Shown: positions 40,912 through 48,853 of the stretch, piece by piece
How the letters are laid out: the number at the start of each line of letters is the position of its first letter
Numbering within the stretch: the first letter of the stretch is position 1
NCBI RefSeq assembly: GCF_030064895.1
Contig: NZ_JASJEB010000121.1
Span: 1 to 48,853 of the forward strand
DNA from: Crocosphaera sp.
Lineage (GTDB): Bacteria > Cyanobacteriota > Cyanobacteriia > Cyanobacteriales > Microcystaceae
Length of the DNA stretch: 48,853 nucleotides
Reading direction: 5' to 3'
Position numbers and translations under genes: made by a program
The notes under the pieces: model-generated
Database searches by the model: none
The model's input: only the letters and a program-made list of their open reading frames with translations
Told to the model about the DNA's origin: nothing

Positions 40912-42435
40912 TTATTTAAAAAATCGATAGACAAGCATTGTTATCCAGATGGTTCCAGATGCTAATAAAATAGCTGAAAGAGAAGGATTAAAACCGTTGA
41001 CAAACATTATTCCCCCCACAATTCCTAATTGAATTGTTAGTAATAAGTTAGGAATAGTAAATCTTTTATTAAATCCTCTTTTTTCAAAGCTCAAAAACGT
41101 CCAGAATATATTAAAAATTGTTGTGAATAAAACGAAAGCAAACACGAAAAGGGAAAGGTAAACAAAATTTATCGATAGAGAAAAACCACTGGATAAAGTT
41201 AAAAGTATACAAAAATAGGGAGGTTTATTTGGGTAAATTTTACAGCCAATAATATCAACGTCACCTTGATTTTTGTACCTAACTCCTGCTAAAGTATTTC
41301 CTTTAATTTCGGAATTTTCTACTCTTCCTTGTCCACTTTTATCAAACTGTAATCCATAATCTTTATTATTATAAATTTTACATGAACGAATAGTAGTTTT
41401 ACTTCCTTGATTAATTCCTATTCCTGAAAAATTATTCCGATAAACATTACAATATTCAATCAATCCTAAGCCATTTTCTGTGATAAAAATTCCATTTTGT
41501 TTATTTTCATAAATTTTACAAGAGCGAATAGTTGGATTACTCTCAGTAGTAATCGCAATACCAGCGTAAGTATTACCATAAATATCACAATTTTCTATAA
41601 TTCCTTGTCCATTTTCTCTTACAAAAATACCAAAATTTTTCCCATCAAAAATACGACAATAATCTATGCTAGGATTACCTTCTTCTGAAATGTAAATTCC
41701 TGGATTAATATTGTTATAAATATCACAATGTTCTATGATTCCTCTTCCATTTTCTACAATCGATATTCCATCATCTTTTCCATCATAAACACGACAAGAA
41801 AGTATGCTAGGATTAGCATCTTTTGAGATGTAAATTCCTGGATTGCTATTATTATAAATATCACAATTTTCTATGATTCCTTTTCCATTTTGTATAATCG
41901 ATATCCCATTAGTTTTCCCATCAAAAATGCGACAAGATCGGATGATAGGATTAGCGTCTTTTTCGATGTGAATTGCCTGATTTGTATTTTCATAAATATC
42001 ACAGTCTTCAATAGTTGGTTGTGCATTATTGGCAATCAGCATTCCAATAGAACTACTATTATGAATTTTACACCGCCGAATTACTGGATTAGTTTTGGAA
42101 CCCTGAATTAGAATAGAAGTAACATCGCAATCTTCTAATAAAACTGACTTCCCTTGCAAAATATTAACAGTTAAACAGTAATCATTATCTAATAATTTTC
42201 TCAAAGTTAAACCACGAACAATGGCATAATCTGTTTTCATTGAAAGACAGTAATCAGTAGGACTTTCAACAATAATTTCACCCTCTCCCTCACCTATAAG
42301 CGTGAGAGGTTTATCAATAATAATAGTTTCTCGATATAACCCTGGACGGATAATAATTTCAGTGTCAGGTAAAGCATTATCAATCGCTTCCGAAATCGAA
42401 GTAAAGTCACCATTTCCTAATAAATCAACAATCAT
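40912..42435 (-). CDS. Membrane-anchored right-handed beta-helix (NosD-like) protein
   Basis: 507 residues from the ATG at 42435 (MIVDLLGNGDFTSISEAIDN); an ATG at 42468 adds 11. Pectate-lyase-type beta-helix: TEIIIRPGLYRETIIIDKPL, then about 7 repeats of 46 residues. Each has two 23-residue rungs, for example 'SCRIFDGK..GISI..NGKG' and 'IIENCDIYNN..PGIYIS'. The cysteine at each rung would form an internal ladder. After the helix, three or more C-terminal membrane segments (about 415-435, 440-460 and 465-515). The N-terminus has no signal peptide, so topology is open. Likely a surface or carbohydrate-linked protein; function unknown. Confidence 0.82.
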   Translation of the reverse strand: MIVDLLGNGDFTSISEAIDNALPDTEIIIRPGLYRETIIIDKPLTLIGEGEGEIIVESPTDYCLSMKTDYAIVRGLTLRKLLDNDYCLTVNILQGKSVLLEDCDVTSILIQGSKTNPVIRRCKIHNSSSIGMLIANNAQPTIEDCDIYENTNQAIHIEKDANPIIRSCRIFDGKTNGISIIQNGKGIIENCDIYNNSNPGIYISKDANPSILSCRVYDGKDDGISIVENGRGIIEHCDIYNNINPGIYISEEGNPSIDYCRIFDGKNFGIFVRENGQGIIENCDIYGNTYAGIAITTESNPTIRSCKIYENKQNGIFITENGLGLIEYCNVYRNNFSGIGINQGSKTTIRSCKIYNNKDYGLQFDKSGQGRVENSEIKGNTLAGVRYKNQGDVDIIGCKIYPNKPPYFCILLTLSSGFSLSINFVYLSLFVFAFVLFTTIFNIFWTFLSFEKRGFNKRFTIPNLLLTIQLGIVGGIMFVNGFNPSLSAILLASGTIWITMLVYRFFK

Positions 42436-42596
42436 CACCCCTCCCATTAAATTGCTCATTTCAAGCACAAAAACACCGTAATCTTGCAGAAATTCCAGTC
42501 TAACTCAATTATCAACTGTTCATCTTGTCACCTCAACATGATATTATTACCACTGGTTTGCTATAAAAAGTTTTGTAGCCCCTTCGTTGTGACTGT

Positions 42597-43010
42597 ATGC
42601 CATTGACTGATACCCCATCCCAAACTGCCGAAGCAACATCAGCCAAAACCGATTCGATGCAAGACTACTATCGTCTGCAACGTAACCTATTACTGGTCAG
42701 TTTAGTCTTCACCGCAATTATTTTTGTGTCTGTTTGGAACTTCTATAGTCTCAATTTAGCCCTCAACTACCTGTTAGGGGCTTGTGTTGGCATTGTTTAT
42801 TTAAAATTGCTGGCAGGAGAAGTAGAAAAAATCGGCACATCTGAACAAAAAGTAGGCACCAAAGGATTAGCAATCTTTGCTGCTATGATTATTGTCGCCA
42901 GTCAATGGCAACAATTGCACATTCTCCCAGTTTTCCTGGGATTTTTGACTTATAAAGTCGCCATAATCGCCTACACAATTCAAAGTGTCATGGACCTAGA
43001 GTTAAAGTAG
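42597..43010 (+). CDS. atpI: ATP synthase subunit I (AtpI)
   Basis: 137 residues with a hydrophilic, Thr/Ser-rich N-terminus (about 25) followed by four membrane helices ([69 protein letters not shown]). AtpI assists assembly of the c-ring. First gene of the cyanobacterial ATP synthase operon; atpB follows 43 bp later. Fragments of it are repeated at 39002 and 39984. Confidence 0.93.
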   Translation: MPLTDTPSQTAEATSAKTDSMQDYYRLQRNLLLVSLVFTAIIFVSVWNFYSLNLALNYLLGACVGIVYLKLLAGEVEKIGTSEQKVGTKGLAIFAAMIIVASQWQQLHILPVFLGFLTYKVAIIAYTIQSVMDLELK

Positions 43011-43053
43011 GCATTAAACCTTGATTTCGTAACCAGATTCGATATTCTACCCA

Positions 43054-43812
43054 ATGACAATGTTAAATGGTTTACGCATTATAGATACTTTACCCCTTGC
43101 TGCCTTAGAAGTGGGTAAGCACTGGTATTGGGAGATAGGCAACCTCAAACTACACGGACAGGTATTTATGGCCTCCTGGGTAGTAATTGCCTTACTGATT
43201 ATCGCCTCCTTACTAGCAACCCGTAATATTCAAATGGTTCCTAGTGGAATGCAAAACTTCATGGAATATGTCCTGGAATTTTTGCGAGATTTAGCGAGAA
43301 CTCAGTTAGGAGAAAAACACTATCGTCCTTGGTTGCCCTTTATCGGGACCCTATTTTTATTCATTTTCGTCTCCAACTGGTCAGGATCTTTGGTCCCTTG
43401 GAGACTAATAGAAATTCCCGAAGGAGAATTAGCTGCTCCCACCAACGACATTAACACCACTGTAGCCTTAGCCTTATTAACCTCCCTAGCTTATTTTTAC
43501 GCTGGTTTGAGTAAAAAAGGATTAGGATACTTTGCCAATTATGTCCAGCCTATTCCCGTTCTCCTGCCCATCAAAATTCTAGAAGATTTTACCAAGCCTC
43601 TCTCCCTAAGTTTCCGTCTATTTGGAAACATTTTGGCCGATGAATTAGTGGTAGCGGTGCTTGTATTTTTAGTCCCCTTATTTGTGCCATTACCCTTAAT
43701 GGCCTTAGGATTATTCACCAGCGCCATCCAAGCCTTAGTATTTGCCACCTTAGCCGGTGCTTATATCCATGAGGCCATTGAGTCAGAAGAAGAAGAAGAA
43801 GAACACGCTTAA
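43054..43812 (+). CDS. atpB: ATP synthase Fo subunit a
   Basis: 252 residues of the proton-channel subunit. [18 protein letters not shown] carries the essential arginine R188 that faces the c-ring. Other signatures: [36 protein letters not shown] and the C-terminal [16 protein letters not shown] acidic tail. An in-frame ATG at residue 3 (MLNG) is an alternative start. It follows atpI and precedes atpE by 251 bp. Confidence 0.96.
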   Translation: MTMLNGLRIIDTLPLAALEVGKHWYWEIGNLKLHGQVFMASWVVIALLIIASLLATRNIQMVPSGMQNFMEYVLEFLRDLARTQLGEKHYRPWLPFIGTLFLFIFVSNWSGSLVPWRLIEIPEGELAAPTNDINTTVALALLTSLAYFYAGLSKKGLGYFANYVQPIPVLLPIKILEDFTKPLSLSFRLFGNILADELVVAVLVFLVPLFVPLPLMALGLFTSAIQALVFATLAGAYIHEAIESEEEEEEHA

Positions 43813-44008
43813 AAGTAAAATCTTTTGGAATAAACAAGGGACAGACCAATATCTCTTGTTCAAAAGTGACCAAAACGTAAGACAATAACAGAGAAGTCCA
43901 AGAGAGAAAAATTAAATTAATCTTTTCTCTGACATCTCAAGTCCTTACCGATTGGGATTACCCCATACTTCGTCACCCAAAAGGGAAACGTCTCGCTCCT
44001 AAACGTTT

Positions 44009-44025
44009 AAGCTAATCATTAGCTT
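44009..44025 (+). other. Small hairpin in the atpB-atpE intergenic region
   Basis: AAGCTAA and TTAGCTT pair around TCA. The 251-bp spacer ends 38 bp later at atpE; a role in processing or stability is possible. Confidence 0.4.
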
Positions 44026-44045
44026 GCAACTTATACTGTCAATAA

Positions 44046-44309
<264 letters not shown>

Positions 44310-44324
44310 AACCGAAGCAATGGT

Positions 44325-44348
44325 AGAGACGGCAGCCATGCTGTCTCT
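44325..44348 (+). terminator. Hairpin after atpE, likely partial terminator or processing site
   Basis: AGAGACGGCA and TGCTGTCTCT pair 9 of 10 with a four-base loop, then GCATCAAAAAAAG. It follows atpE by 16 bp and precedes the b' gene. Such a stem could raise the level of the atpE message, since the c subunit is needed in many copies. Confidence 0.5.
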
Positions 44349-44394
44349 GCATCAAAAAAAGCGTTAAACCAACCGAGACATAGATGGGTGAACC

Positions 44395-44826
44395 ATGTTT
44401 GATTTTGATGCAACTTTGCCCTTGATGGCATTGCAATTTGTTTTATTGGCGATTATTCTCAACGCCATTTTTTACAAGCCCTTGAATAAAGTATTAGATG
44501 AAAGGGCAGACTATATCCGCCAAAAACAAAGCGGTGGACAAAAAGAGTTAGTTCAGGCCAAAGAACTTGCGGCTCAGTATGAGCAACAATTGGCCGACGC
44601 TCGTAAACAATCTCAAGAAATTGTCGCCCAGGCTCAAAACGAAGCCAAGCAACTGGCTAATGAAGCTGTAGCTGAGGCGCAAAGAGAGGCCATCGCCAAA
44701 AAAGAAGCCGCTGCCCAAGAAATTGAGCAGCAACGCGAAGAGGCTCTAAAAACCCTAGAACAACAGGTTGATACCTTGAGTCGTCAAATTCTAGAAAAAC
44801 TCTTAGGGCCAGAATTAGTCAAATAA
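44395..44826 (+). CDS. atpG: ATP synthase Fo subunit b' (AtpG in cyanobacteria)
   Basis: 143 residues. One N-terminal membrane helix ([20 protein letters not shown]) then a long charged coiled-coil (RADYIRQKQ through [19 protein letters not shown]). Photosynthetic bacteria encode the b/b' heterodimer; this short member is b'. It forms the peripheral stalk with AtpF. Confidence 0.95.
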   Translation: MFDFDATLPLMALQFVLLAIILNAIFYKPLNKVLDERADYIRQKQSGGQKELVQAKELAAQYEQQLADARKQSQEIVAQAQNEAKQLANEAVAEAQREAIAKKEAAAQEIEQQREEALKTLEQQVDTLSRQILEKLLGPELVK

Positions 44827-44856
44827 CGATGCTGTCCGTTGACTTCAATAACAGGT

Positions 44857-45393
44857 ATGATCGATTCTTTTTTATTATTAGCCACCGAAAGTCAAGCTGA
44901 AGGGGAAGCCCTGATTAGTTTCCACTTTGACTTCTTAGAAAGTAACATACTCAATTTAGCCATTCTAGTTGGGGTTTTGTTCTTTTACGGTCGCAAAGTT
45001 GTGGGCAATATCCTCAGCGAACGACGTAATCAAATTACCCAAGCTATCCAAGAGGCTGAAGAAAAACAACGTACCGCCGCTGCGGCTTTAGCTAAAGAAC
45101 AAGAAAACTTAGCTCAGGCCAAGAAACAAGCCGAAGGTATTCTTCAAGCTGCCTCAGAAAGAGCGAAAACAATTACAGCAGAAATTAAGGCACAATCGGA
45201 ACGAGATATCGCTCGTCTCAAAGAAACCGCCGCTGCTGATCTTTCCTCCGAGCAAGAACGGGTAATGGCGCAATTGAAAAAACAAATTGCCGAACAAGCC
45301 ATTGCTCAAGCAGAAAGTCAACTGAAAGCACAAGTTGATAACAATGCTCAGCAGCGACTGATTGATCGCAGTATCGCTAAGCTAGGAGGTTAA
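44857..45393 (+). CDS. atpF: ATP synthase Fo subunit b
   Basis: 178 residues from the ATG at 44857; a TTG at 44839 gives six more. A short N-terminus ([13 protein letters not shown]) leads to [20 protein letters not shown], the membrane helix, and a long coiled coil ([20 protein letters not shown] through [17 protein letters not shown]). It closes 2 bases before the delta start, the stop being just past an AGGAGG that serves the next gene. Confidence 0.95.
   Translation: MIDSFLLLATESQAEGEALISFHFDFLESNILNLAILVGVLFFYGRKVVGNILSERRNQITQAIQEAEEKQRTAAAALAKEQENLAQAKKQAEGILQAASERAKTITAEIKAQSERDIARLKETAAADLSSEQERVMAQLKKQIAEQAIAQAESQLKAQVDNNAQQRLIDRSIAKLGG
45384..45389 (+). promoter_or_regulatory. Shine-Dalgarno AGGAGG deciding the atpH start
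   Basis: AGGAGG lies inside the end of atpF, six bases before the GTG at 45396. It favours that GTG over the ATG at 45408. Confidence 0.75.
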
Positions 45394-45395
45394 GG

Positions 45396-45950
45396 GTGAA
45401 AGGATCAATGTTTAGTTCAGAAATCGCTGAGCCTTACGCTCAAGCACTGATGTCCCTGGCACAATCCCAAGATATTACCCGCTCCGTTGGGGAAGACTGC
45501 CGCAGTATATTAGAACTATTAGAAGAATCTGCGGATTTACGGTCTTTTATTAGCTCTCCTGTCATGAAGGATGAGGATAAACGAGCGGTTTTAAATCAGC
45601 TACTAGGAGACGATATCCATCAGTATTTACGCAACTTTATCATGTTGTTGGTGGATAAAAGACGCATTATTTTCCTAGAAGCTATTTGTCAACAATACTT
45701 GGCTTTGCTGCGGAAATTAACCAATACGGTTCTGGCAGAAGTCACCGCTTCAACAGAGTTGAGCGATGGCCAACGCCGCGACGTGATCGAGAAAATTAAG
45801 ACCTTGACCGGCGCAGAATCTGTAGAACTGAAAACCGATAATGACCCCGAATTAATTGGCGGTGTCATTATCAAAGTCGGCTCCCAAGTATTTGATGCCA
45901 GTTTGCGAGGACAACTACGCCGCATTAGCATCAGTCTCGCCGGAGCTTGA
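45396..45950 (+). CDS. atpH: ATP synthase F1 subunit delta
   Basis: 184 residues from the GTG at 45396, with a strong AGGAGG upstream; MKGS before the conserved [16 protein letters not shown] fits known cyanobacterial delta proteins. The N-terminal six-helix bundle and the C-terminal part ([36 protein letters not shown]) are complete. It ties the peripheral stalk to the alpha3-beta3 head. Confidence 0.96.
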   Translation: MKGSMFSSEIAEPYAQALMSLAQSQDITRSVGEDCRSILELLEESADLRSFISSPVMKDEDKRAVLNQLLGDDIHQYLRNFIMLLVDKRRIIFLEAICQQYLALLRKLTNTVLAEVTASTELSDGQRRDVIEKIKTLTGAESVELKTDNDPELIGGVIIKVGSQVFDASLRGQLRRISISLAGA

Positions 45951-45997
45951 TCGGCTTAACCCATTGTTATTTATTCAATTGCGAAACAAATCCCACT

Positions 45998-47509
45998 ATG
46001 GTTAGTATCAGACCTGACGAAATCAGCAGCATTATTCGCCAACAAATCGAGTCCTACGACCAAAGCGTTCAAGTTTCTAATGTGGGAACCGTTCTCCAAG
46101 TTGGGGACGGAACCGCCCGTATTTATGGCTTAGAACAGTGCATGGCGGGTGAATTATTAGACTTTGAAGACGGAACCGTTGGTATTGCCCTCAACTTAGA
46201 AGAAGATAACGTTGGGGCTGTATTGATGGGAACCGGTTTAGATATTCAAGAAGGAAGTACCGTTAAAGCCACCGGCAAAATTGCTCAGGTTCCTGTTGGG
46301 GAAGCTATGGTTGGTCGGGTGGTAGACTCCCTCGGTCGTCCCATCGATGGTAAGGGTGATATTGCCACCACCGAAACCCGTTTAATCGAATCCTCTGCCC
46401 CTGGTATTATCGCTCGGAAATCTGTGTGTGAACCCATGCAAACAGGGATCACTGCTATCGATGCTATGATTCCCATCGGTAGAGGACAACGGGAGTTAAT
46501 TATTGGTGACCGTAAGACAGGAAAAACAGCGATCGCGATCGATACCATCATTAACCAGAAAACAGAAGATGTAATCTGTGTTTATGTTGCCATCGGTCAA
46601 AAAGCTTCTACTGTAGCTCAGGTAATCGGAACCTTAGAAGAAAAAGGCGCAATGGACTACACCATTGTGGTTGCTGCTAACGCTAACGACCCTGCTACTT
46701 TACAGTATCTTGCTCCTTATACCGGTGCAACCTTAGCAGAATACTTCATGTATAACGGTAAGGCTACTTTGGTGATCTACGATGATTTATCCAAACAAGC
46801 TCAAGCTTACCGTCAATTATCCTTGTTACTGAAACGTCCCCCCGGACGTGAAGCTTATCCTGGAGACGTTTTCTACATCCACTCTCGTTTATTAGAACGG
46901 GCAGCTAAACTGAGTGATGCTCTCGGTGCTGGTAGTATGACGGCTTTACCTGTGATCGAAACCCAAGCAGGTGACGTATCTGCGTACATTCCCACCAACG
47001 TTATTTCTATCACCGACGGACAAATTTTCTTATCCAGTGACTTGTTTAACGCTGGTTTCCGTCCCGCTATTAATGCAGGTGTTTCTGTAAGTCGGGTGGG
47101 TTCTGCTGCGCAAACCAAAGCCATGAAACAGGTGGCAGGGAAATTAAAATTAGAACTGGCTCAGTTTGCTGAACTAGAAGCTTTCTCTCAGTTTGCTTCC
47201 GACTTAGACGCAGCTACCCAAGCACAGTTAGCACGGGGTCAACGGTTACGTCAAATCCTCAAACAACCTGAAAACTCTCCTTTAGCGGTTTGGGAACAGG
47301 TAGCTATCTCTTACGCCGGACTCAACGGTTATATTGATGAAGTTCCTGTGGATCAAGCCACCGAATTCGCGGCTGGTTTAAGGGAATATATCGCTACCAG
47401 TAAGCCCAAATATCCTGAAATCATCAAGAGTGAGAAAAAACTCACCGATGAAGCAGAAAGCTTGCTCAAAGAAGCGATTACAGAATACAAGCAAGCCTTT
47501 GGTGCTTAA
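45998..47509 (+). CDS. atpA: ATP synthase F1 subunit alpha
   Basis: 503 residues from the ATG at 45998 ([20 protein letters not shown]); a TTG at 45947 overlapping atpH would add 17 non-conserved residues. Walker [53 protein letters not shown], and the catalytic-interface [20 protein letters not shown] are intact. Non-catalytic nucleotide-binding subunit of F1. Confidence 0.98.
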   Translation: MVSIRPDEISSIIRQQIESYDQSVQVSNVGTVLQVGDGTARIYGLEQCMAGELLDFEDGTVGIALNLEEDNVGAVLMGTGLDIQEGSTVKATGKIAQVPVGEAMVGRVVDSLGRPIDGKGDIATTETRLIESSAPGIIARKSVCEPMQTGITAIDAMIPIGRGQRELIIGDRKTGKTAIAIDTIINQKTEDVICVYVAIGQKASTVAQVIGTLEEKGAMDYTIVVAANANDPATLQYLAPYTGATLAEYFMYNGKATLVIYDDLSKQAQAYRQLSLLLKRPPGREAYPGDVFYIHSRLLERAAKLSDALGAGSMTALPVIETQAGDVSAYIPTNVISITDGQIFLSSDLFNAGFRPAINAGVSVSRVGSAAQTKAMKQVAGKLKLELAQFAELEAFSQFASDLDAATQAQLARGQRLRQILKQPENSPLAVWEQVAISYAGLNGYIDEVPVDQATEFAAGLREYIATSKPKYPEIIKSEKKLTDEAESLLKEAITEYKQAFGA

Positions 47510-47598
47510 TAATGTCGAGTTATTGTGTCAGTGGTTCTATCATGGATCACTGACTCAGGCATATAAGCTAATTATTAATCAAAAATCACTCTCACATT

Positions 47599-48543
47599 AT
47601 GCCTAACCTAAAAGCCATTCGCGATCGCATTCAGTCGGTCAAGAATACAAAAAAAATTACTGAAGCCATGCGGTTAGTGGCCGCAGCTAAAGTACGTCGG
47701 GCCCAAGAACAAGTTATCTCAACTCGTCCCTTTGCTGACTCTTTAGCGAACGTCCTTTTTAACTTACTCAACCGTTTAAAAACCGGGGATGTTAGCTTAC
47801 CTTTGCTACAACAAAGAGAAGTAAAAACCGTTGCGATTGTCGTTGTTTCTGGCGATCGGGGTTTATGTGGCGGTTACAATAGTTATGTCATCCGTCGTAC
47901 TGAACAACGGGTTAAAGAGTTACAAGCACAAGGTATCGATTGTCGTTTAATTACGGTAGGCCGCAAAGCCAGTCAATATTTTGGCCGTCGGGAAACCCCC
48001 ATCGAGAACAAGTATACTGGGTTAAACCAAATACCTACCGCCGATGAAGCAGCCACGATCGCCGATGAATTACTATCTTTGTTTTTATCGGAAAAAGTGG
48101 ATCGGGTAGAGTTAATTTATACTCGTTTCGTCTCTTTAATTAGTTCTCGTCCCGTGGTGCAAACCTTAGCCCCTTTAACCTTGCAGGGGTTAGAAACAGA
48201 AGACGACGAAATTTTCCGTCTCATTAGTCGTGAAGGAAAATTAGGGGTTGAAAGAGAAAAAGTTGCTCAAACCACGAGTAGTTTTCCTCAAGACATGATT
48301 TTTGAACAAGATCCTGTCCAAATTTTAGATGCTTTGTTGCCCTTGTATATTAATAACCAGTTACTCAGAGCGTTACAAGAGTCAGCAGCCAGTGAGTTAG
48401 CTGCGAGAATGACCGCTATGAGCAATGCTAGTGATAATGCAGGTCAATTAATTGGTACTTTAACTTTATCATACAATAAAGCCCGTCAAGCCGCCATTAC
48501 TCAACAGTTAATGGAAGTAGTTGCTGGTGCTAATGCTTTGTAA
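47599..48543 (+). CDS. atpC: ATP synthase F1 subunit gamma
   Basis: 314 residues. The rotor's N-terminal helix ([20 protein letters not shown]) and C-terminal helix ([37 protein letters not shown]) are typical. The cyanobacterial/chloroplast regulatory insertion lies at about 195-230 ([20 protein letters not shown]) without the redox cysteine pair of plants. Named atpC in cyanobacteria (atpG in E. coli). Last gene of the operon here; atpB/E for beta and epsilon are elsewhere, as usual. Confidence 0.97.
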   Translation: MPNLKAIRDRIQSVKNTKKITEAMRLVAAAKVRRAQEQVISTRPFADSLANVLFNLLNRLKTGDVSLPLLQQREVKTVAIVVVSGDRGLCGGYNSYVIRRTEQRVKELQAQGIDCRLITVGRKASQYFGRRETPIENKYTGLNQIPTADEAATIADELLSLFLSEKVDRVELIYTRFVSLISSRPVVQTLAPLTLQGLETEDDEIFRLISREGKLGVEREKVAQTTSSFPQDMIFEQDPVQILDALLPLYINNQLLRALQESAASELAARMTAMSNASDNAGQLIGTLTLSYNKARQAAITQQLMEVVAGANAL

Positions 48544-48566
48544 GTTTTGGCTTTGTTTTTGTCAAG

Positions 48567-48598
48567 AAAAGCGTTTAGAGGTTTCTAAACGCTTTTTT
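48567..48598 (+). terminator. Rho-independent terminator of the ATP synthase operon
   Basis: GCGTTTAGA and TCTAAACGC pair perfectly around GGTT, followed by six T. It lies 24-55 bp after the atpC stop. Confidence 0.95.
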
Positions 48599-48630
48599 AA
48601 TGGCACAATAAAACTCAAGAAAATTTATTG

Positions 48631-48661
48631 TATAGCAATAGACAGGTTAGTTAGGACACAT
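48631..48661 (+). repeat. TATAGCA...TTAGGACA dispersed repeat
   Basis: Begins TATAGCAATAGACAGG and ends TTAGTTAGGACACAT; related to the copies at 1478-1506 and 40661-40703. After it, 48662-48853 holds only the next repeat and no supported gene. Confidence 0.55.
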
Positions 48662-48677
48662 AAATTGTATTTTAAGG

Positions 48678-48737
48678 CAACAGGCAACAGGCAACAGGCA
48701 ACAGAAAAATGTCCTAATAGCCTTGGCGACTGCTATA
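48678..48737. repeat. CAACAGG heptamer array plus 43-bp dispersed repeat, copy B
   Basis: About four CAACAGG units (48678-48704) lead into a 43-bp sequence (48695-48737) identical to 40661-40703. The shared heptamer suggests that the array grew at one end of the repeat. Confidence 0.9.
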
Positions 48738-48853
48738 CTTTTCATTATTAACCTGCATTATTCATGAGAGAATTGAGAACAAGCCTGAAAGCCTTATATA
48801 ATAAGGAATATGGAGATTTGACCCCAATAACAGTCTGTAATTTTTATCTATTA

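Noticed and set aside
40912-42435. Regular repeats that at first look like a CRISPR array
   Set aside because: The period of about 138 bp is coding, in frame, and matches beta-helix rungs; repeats diverge and no spacer pattern or cas gene exists.
48521-48751. Frame after atpC
   Set aside because: It overlaps the operon terminator and heptamer repeats, and its translation shows no protein-like pattern.

Overview
The window comes from a unicellular cyanobacterium of the Crocosphaera/Cyanothece kind. The evidence is the low G+C content, many HIP1 octamers (GCGATCGC, e.g. near 9901, 14980, 25922, 27621, 38041 and 46530), the cyanobacterial ATP synthase order atpI-B-E-G(b')-F-H-A-C, a ferredoxin-thioredoxin reductase catalytic chain, and intergenic DNA full of short tandem heptamers and small dispersed repeats. 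The genus is inferred from these features and was not tested by a search.

Layout. 1-6.1 kb: a secreted HdeA-like protein, a DUF502 membrane protein, bioB-bioY-lspA, an AT-rich membrane protein and a MEKHLA protein. 6.2-10.6 kb (minus strand): a secreted phosphodiester-glycosidase protein, MsrP, and a PabB/TrpE-type chorismate enzyme. 11.2-13.4 kb: ftrC, a DUF309 protein and a polyprenyl-phosphate-type glycosyltransferase. 13.5-18.5 kb is the accessory core: a decayed antitoxin/nuclease remnant, then an LCAT-like lipase, an Ig-like/helical/double-HTH protein, and a PIN-like/membrane/periplasmic-binding receptor broken by one in-frame TGA. 18.7-28.3 kb: purB, a TnpB-only IS200/IS605 element, an Fe-S/metallo-beta-lactamase protein, ispG, hisD, a holin-like protein, a lipoprotein and rsmH. 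28.4-33.4 kb: a membrane protein, a KTSC protein, and two close paralogues flanking wecB. 33.4-39 kb: aldehyde dehydrogenase, an exported cyanophycinase-like protein, two small proteins, tRNA-Asn and a TldD/PmbA protein. 39-42.5 kb: a toxin-antitoxin pair bracketed by 31-bp direct repeats that resemble a piece of atpI, an orphan excisionase-like protein, and a membrane-anchored beta-helix protein. 42.6-48.6 kb: the ATP synthase operon, closed by a strong terminator.

Functional links. bioB and bioY pair biotin synthesis with uptake. atpI to atpC encode the Fo sector plus delta, alpha and gamma of the ATP synthase; beta and epsilon are not here. ftrC links photosynthetic ferredoxin to thioredoxin. 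Most other housekeeping genes stand alone, as is usual in cyanobacteria.

The best candidate for something undescribed is the three-gene locus at 13985-18478. It combines a lipase, a regulator with two Cro/XRE HTH domains, and a receptor that joins a cytoplasmic PIN-like domain through one membrane helix to an outside amino-acid-type binding domain. The second candidate is the pair of Rossmann-like paralogues at 29983-30861 and 32372-33397. The repeat landscape is also informative: a filled-site/empty-site pair shows a 114-bp inverted-repeat element inserted in one copy of a duplicated block.
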